From: Roseovarius sp.
GTDB lineage: Bacteria > Pseudomonadota > Alphaproteobacteria > Rhodobacterales > Rhodobacteraceae
Reading direction: 5' to 3'
Assembly (NCBI GenBank): GCA_007125415.1
Contig: SLDH01000202.1
Span: 1 to 8,450 of the forward strand
Length of the DNA stretch: 8,450 nt
Shown here one piece after another: positions 6,722 to 8,450 of this stretch (positions within the stretch are counted from its first letter, which is position 1; the number at the start of each line of letters is the position of its first letter). Below the pieces are notes generated by a model. The model was not told the DNA's origin. It did no database searches and was given only the letters and a program-made list of their open reading frames with translations. The translations under genes and the position numbers were made by a program.

Positions 6722-7482
6722 TGCGCGGTCCAGCCGCCATCGAGCATGAGAGCGCTGCCGGTCATCAGGCCGGACATGTCCGAGGCAAGGTAAAGCGCCG
6801 CACCGACAACCTCCGACACCTGCCCGACCCGGCCGAGCGGAATCCTGGTCAGCACATCGCGGGCGAAAGCCTGATCGGCGAAAAACGGTGCGGTCATGGG
6901 GGTCTCGATGAAGGTCGGACAGATCGTGTTGACCCGGATGCCCGCCGGTGCCAGCTCGAGGGCCAGCGCCTTGGTGAACCCCTCGAGCCCCCATTTCGAG
7001 GCGCAGTAGATCGTGCGATTGGCCGCCCCGACATGGCCCATCTGTGAGGACATGTTGATAATCGAGCCGCGCAGGCCCGCCGCTTGCATCCGCGCGCTCA
7101 CCGTCTGCGACGTGAAGACCGCCGCGCGCAGGTTGATCGACATGATGGCGTCGAAATCCTCTGCCGAGACCGCAGAGAGGGGTTTGGGGCGGTTCGTCCC
7201 GGCATTGTTCACCAGAATGTCGAAGGGCGGCAGATCGGCGATCTGCGCGGCAAAGCCTTCGATGTCGGTCACATCGACGGTCAGCGCATGGGCCGCCAGG
7301 CCCTGCTCGCGCAATTCTGTCGCCGCCGCTTCGATCTCTTCCGACGAGCGGGCGCAGAGCGTGACATCCACCCCGGCGGCGGCATAGGCCTGCGCGATGG
7401 CAAGCCCGATGCCCCGCCCGGCCCCTGTGACCAGCGCGCGCCGTCCCGCAAGCTGCCAGTCCGGAGCGCGCCCTGGTGTCAT
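6718..7482 (-). CDS. classical short-chain dehydrogenase/reductase (SDR), substrate unknown
   Basis: A cytoplasmic NAD(P)-dependent oxidoreductase of 254 residues, the normal length for classical SDRs. Seen: cofactor loop TGAGRGIG (19-26), NNAG (92-95), and the catalytic tetrad Asn117, Ser146, Tyr159 and Lys163 (Tyr-x3-Lys as YCASK). The C terminus has the common LDGGW ending. Arg44 after the second strand, with no acidic residue there, hints at NADP(H), but this is weak. Its ATG overlaps the stop of the HisD-like gene by 4 bases. By analogy with HpsO/HpsP beside HpsN, it may interconvert stereoisomers through a ketone or oxidise a secondary alcohol of the same substrate. It is not DenD (D-erythronate dehydrogenase), which is a longer extended-SDR type. 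Gluconate 5-dehydrogenase-like and sugar-alcohol dehydrogenase roles are possible. Confidence 0.88.
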   Translation of the reverse strand: MTPGRAPDWQLAGRRALVTGAGRGIGLAIAQAYAAAGVDVTLCARSSEEIEAAATELREQGLAAHALTVDVTDIEGFAAQIADLPPFDILVNNAGTNRPKPLSAVSAEDFDAIMSINLRAAVFTSQTVSARMQAAGLRGSIINMSSQMGHVGAANRTIYCASKWGLEGFTKALALELAPAGIRVNTICPTFIETPMTAPFFADQAFARDVLTRIPLGRVGQVSEVVGAALYLASDMSGLMTGSALMLDGGWTAQ

Positions 7483-8450
7483 TCGGCCACGTCACGATAG
7501 GCCGCGGCCTCGCCATAAGGCACGTTCAGCCCGCCATAGCGTCGAACCCTCACGTTGCACTGCTCGGCATGTCCGACAAAGCCTTCGAGGATGCACAGGC
7601 GTGATCCGTATTCGCCAATGAGGGTCGCCGCCTCATCGGTCAGAATTTTCTGATAGCTGTGGGTCTTGAGGAATTTGCCGACCCAAAGCCCGCCGGTATA
7701 GCGGCCGGCCTTCTTGGTGGGCAGGGTGTGATTGGTGCCGATCACCTTGTCGCCATTGGCCACATTGGTGCGCGGTCCGAGGAACAGGGCACCATAGGAA
7801 TGCATGTTGTCAAGGAACCAGTCGTCACGGTCGGTCATCACCTGCACATGCTCCGAGGCGATGTCATTGGCCACCTCGAGCATTTCTTGATAGCTGTCAC
7901 AAACGATGATCTCGCCATAATCCTGCCAGCTGGTCCGCGCCGTGTCGGCCGTGGGCAGGATGTTCAGCAGGCGGTCGATCTCCTCCATCGTGCCGCGTGC
8001 CAGCTTCTCCGAATTGGTGACCAGCACGGCGGGCGAGTCGTAGCCATGCTCGGCCTGGCCCAGAAGATCGGTCGCGCAAAGCTCGGCATCAGCGGCGGTC
8101 TCGTCGGCGATGACCATGGTTTCGGTCGGTCCCGCGAAAAGATCGATACCCACCCGGCCGTAAAGCTGGCGCTTGGCTTCGGCGACAAAGGCGTTGCCGG
8201 GGCCGACAAGCATGTCGACGGGCTTGATCGTCTCGGTGCCGATCGCCATGGCGCCGACAGCCTGGATGCCGCCCAGAACATAAATCTCATGGGCACCGCC
8301 TATATGCATCGCCGCGATCACGCCGGGATTGGGCTCTCCCTTGAAAGGTGGCGTGGCGGCAAGGATGCGCGGCACCCCCGCCACAGCTGCGGTCACGACT
8401 GACATATGTGCCGAGGCCACCATGGGAAACTTGCCGCTGGGCACATAGCA
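7479..8450 (-). CDS. HisD-family zinc-dependent alcohol dehydrogenase, C-terminal part (5' end outside window)
   Basis: The frame is open to the right edge, so 323 residues are visible; about 126 N-terminal residues are missing compared with E. coli HisD. Seen, counted from the first visible codon: zinc ligands Gln132 and His135 (GQAEHG), Asp234 ([10 protein letters not shown]) and His294 (GHAEQ); the catalytic pair Glu200-His201 (SEH); and the cofactor/substrate region [20 protein letters not shown]. All align almost without gaps to histidinol dehydrogenase. The family oxidises a primary alcohol to a carboxylate in two NAD+ steps. The visible GPTE replaces the GPSE of E. coli HisD, and the gene sits in a sugar-acid operon, so it is probably not histidine biosynthetic. 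HpsN (sulfopropanediol dehydrogenase) belongs to this broader group; I cannot assign the substrate. The GTG at 8442-8444 is an internal Val codon in CYVPSGK, not a start. Confidence 0.9.
   Translation of the reverse strand, partial: CYVPSGKFPMVASAHMSVVTAAVAGVPRILAATPPFKGEPNPGVIAAMHIGGAHEIYVLGGIQAVGAMAIGTETIKPVDMLVGPGNAFVAEAKRQLYGRVGIDLFAGPTETMVIADETAADAELCATDLLGQAEHGYDSPAVLVTNSEKLARGTMEEIDRLLNILPTADTARTSWQDYGEIIVCDSYQEMLEVANDIASEHVQVMTDRDDWFLDNMHSYGALFLGPRTNVANGDKVIGTNHTLPTKKAGRYTGGLWVGKFLKTHSYQKILTDEAATLIGEYGSRLCILEGFVGHAEQCNVRVRRYGGLNVPYGEAAAYRDVAE

Noticed and set aside
5946..6749. Long plus-strand open frame opposite ltnD
   Set aside because: Antisense shadow of ltnD, with no motif and no plausible start context.
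6569..7516. A 315-codon minus-strand open frame across the SDR region
   Set aside because: It runs out of frame with the SDR, whose catalytic motifs are all intact; its translation is Arg/Gly-rich with no domain. Only its last 50 codons, after the SDR stop, are considered as a separate small ORF.
7651..7897. TGATAGCTGT occurring at 7651-7660 and 7888-7897
   Set aside because: Both copies encode a Ser-Tyr-Gln in the HisD-like protein; two copies of ten bases in coding sequence are not evidence of a functional repeat.
7659..8402. Long plus-strand open frame opposite the HisD-like gene
   Set aside because: Its composition mirrors the HisD coding strand, and all zinc and catalytic residues are in the minus-strand frame.
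7479..8450. Calling this gene hisD for histidine biosynthesis
   Set aside because: No other histidine gene is nearby, the substrate-region Ser is Thr, and the gene is coupled to sugar-acid catabolic genes.

Overview
The window looks like a chromosomal segment from an alphaproteobacterium, most likely of the Rhodobacteraceae/Roseobacter group. The DNA is GC-rich, the proteins are Ala/Asp/Glu-rich, and a ubiA gene is followed by a large OmpA-family protein. No tRNA, rRNA, CRISPR array, insertion sequence or integrase was seen. The two halves face each other and meet in a 174-bp gap at 2827-3000.

Left half (1-2826, plus strand). The 3' part of ubiA (ubiquinone biosynthesis, inner membrane) comes first. 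After a 63-bp gap follows a 634-residue envelope protein with an N-terminal hydrophobic segment, three repeated modules of about 120 residues and a C-terminal OmpA peptidoglycan-binding domain. A 108-residue single-pass membrane coiled-coil protein overlaps its stop codon by 4 bases. These look like housekeeping or cell-envelope genes.

Right half (3001-8450, minus strand). This is a very compact catabolic operon, transcribed from the right edge leftward: a HisD-like zinc alcohol dehydrogenase (N-terminal third outside the window), a classical short-chain dehydrogenase (SDR), an unannotated 50-codon ORF, then ltnD, otnK, otnC and otnI. The last four encode the complete known route from L-threonate to dihydroxyacetone phosphate: oxidation to 2-oxo-tetronate (LtnD), isomerisation to 3-oxo-tetronate (OtnI), phosphorylation (OtnK) and decarboxylation (OtnC). 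Every junction in this operon is an overlap: 4 bases (ATGA) everywhere except otnK/otnC, which share 11 bases.

The most interesting part is the front of the operon. HisD-family enzymes carry out a four-electron oxidation of a primary alcohol to a carboxylate. The HisD-like/SDR pair is translationally coupled to a pathway whose substrate is a sugar acid, so it may feed that pathway from a polyol, keto-sugar or stereoisomer. This resembles the way HpsN works with HpsO/HpsP in dihydroxypropanesulfonate catabolism, but it is an inference. The 50-codon ORF exactly fills the only apparent gap in the operon and is the second point worth checking.
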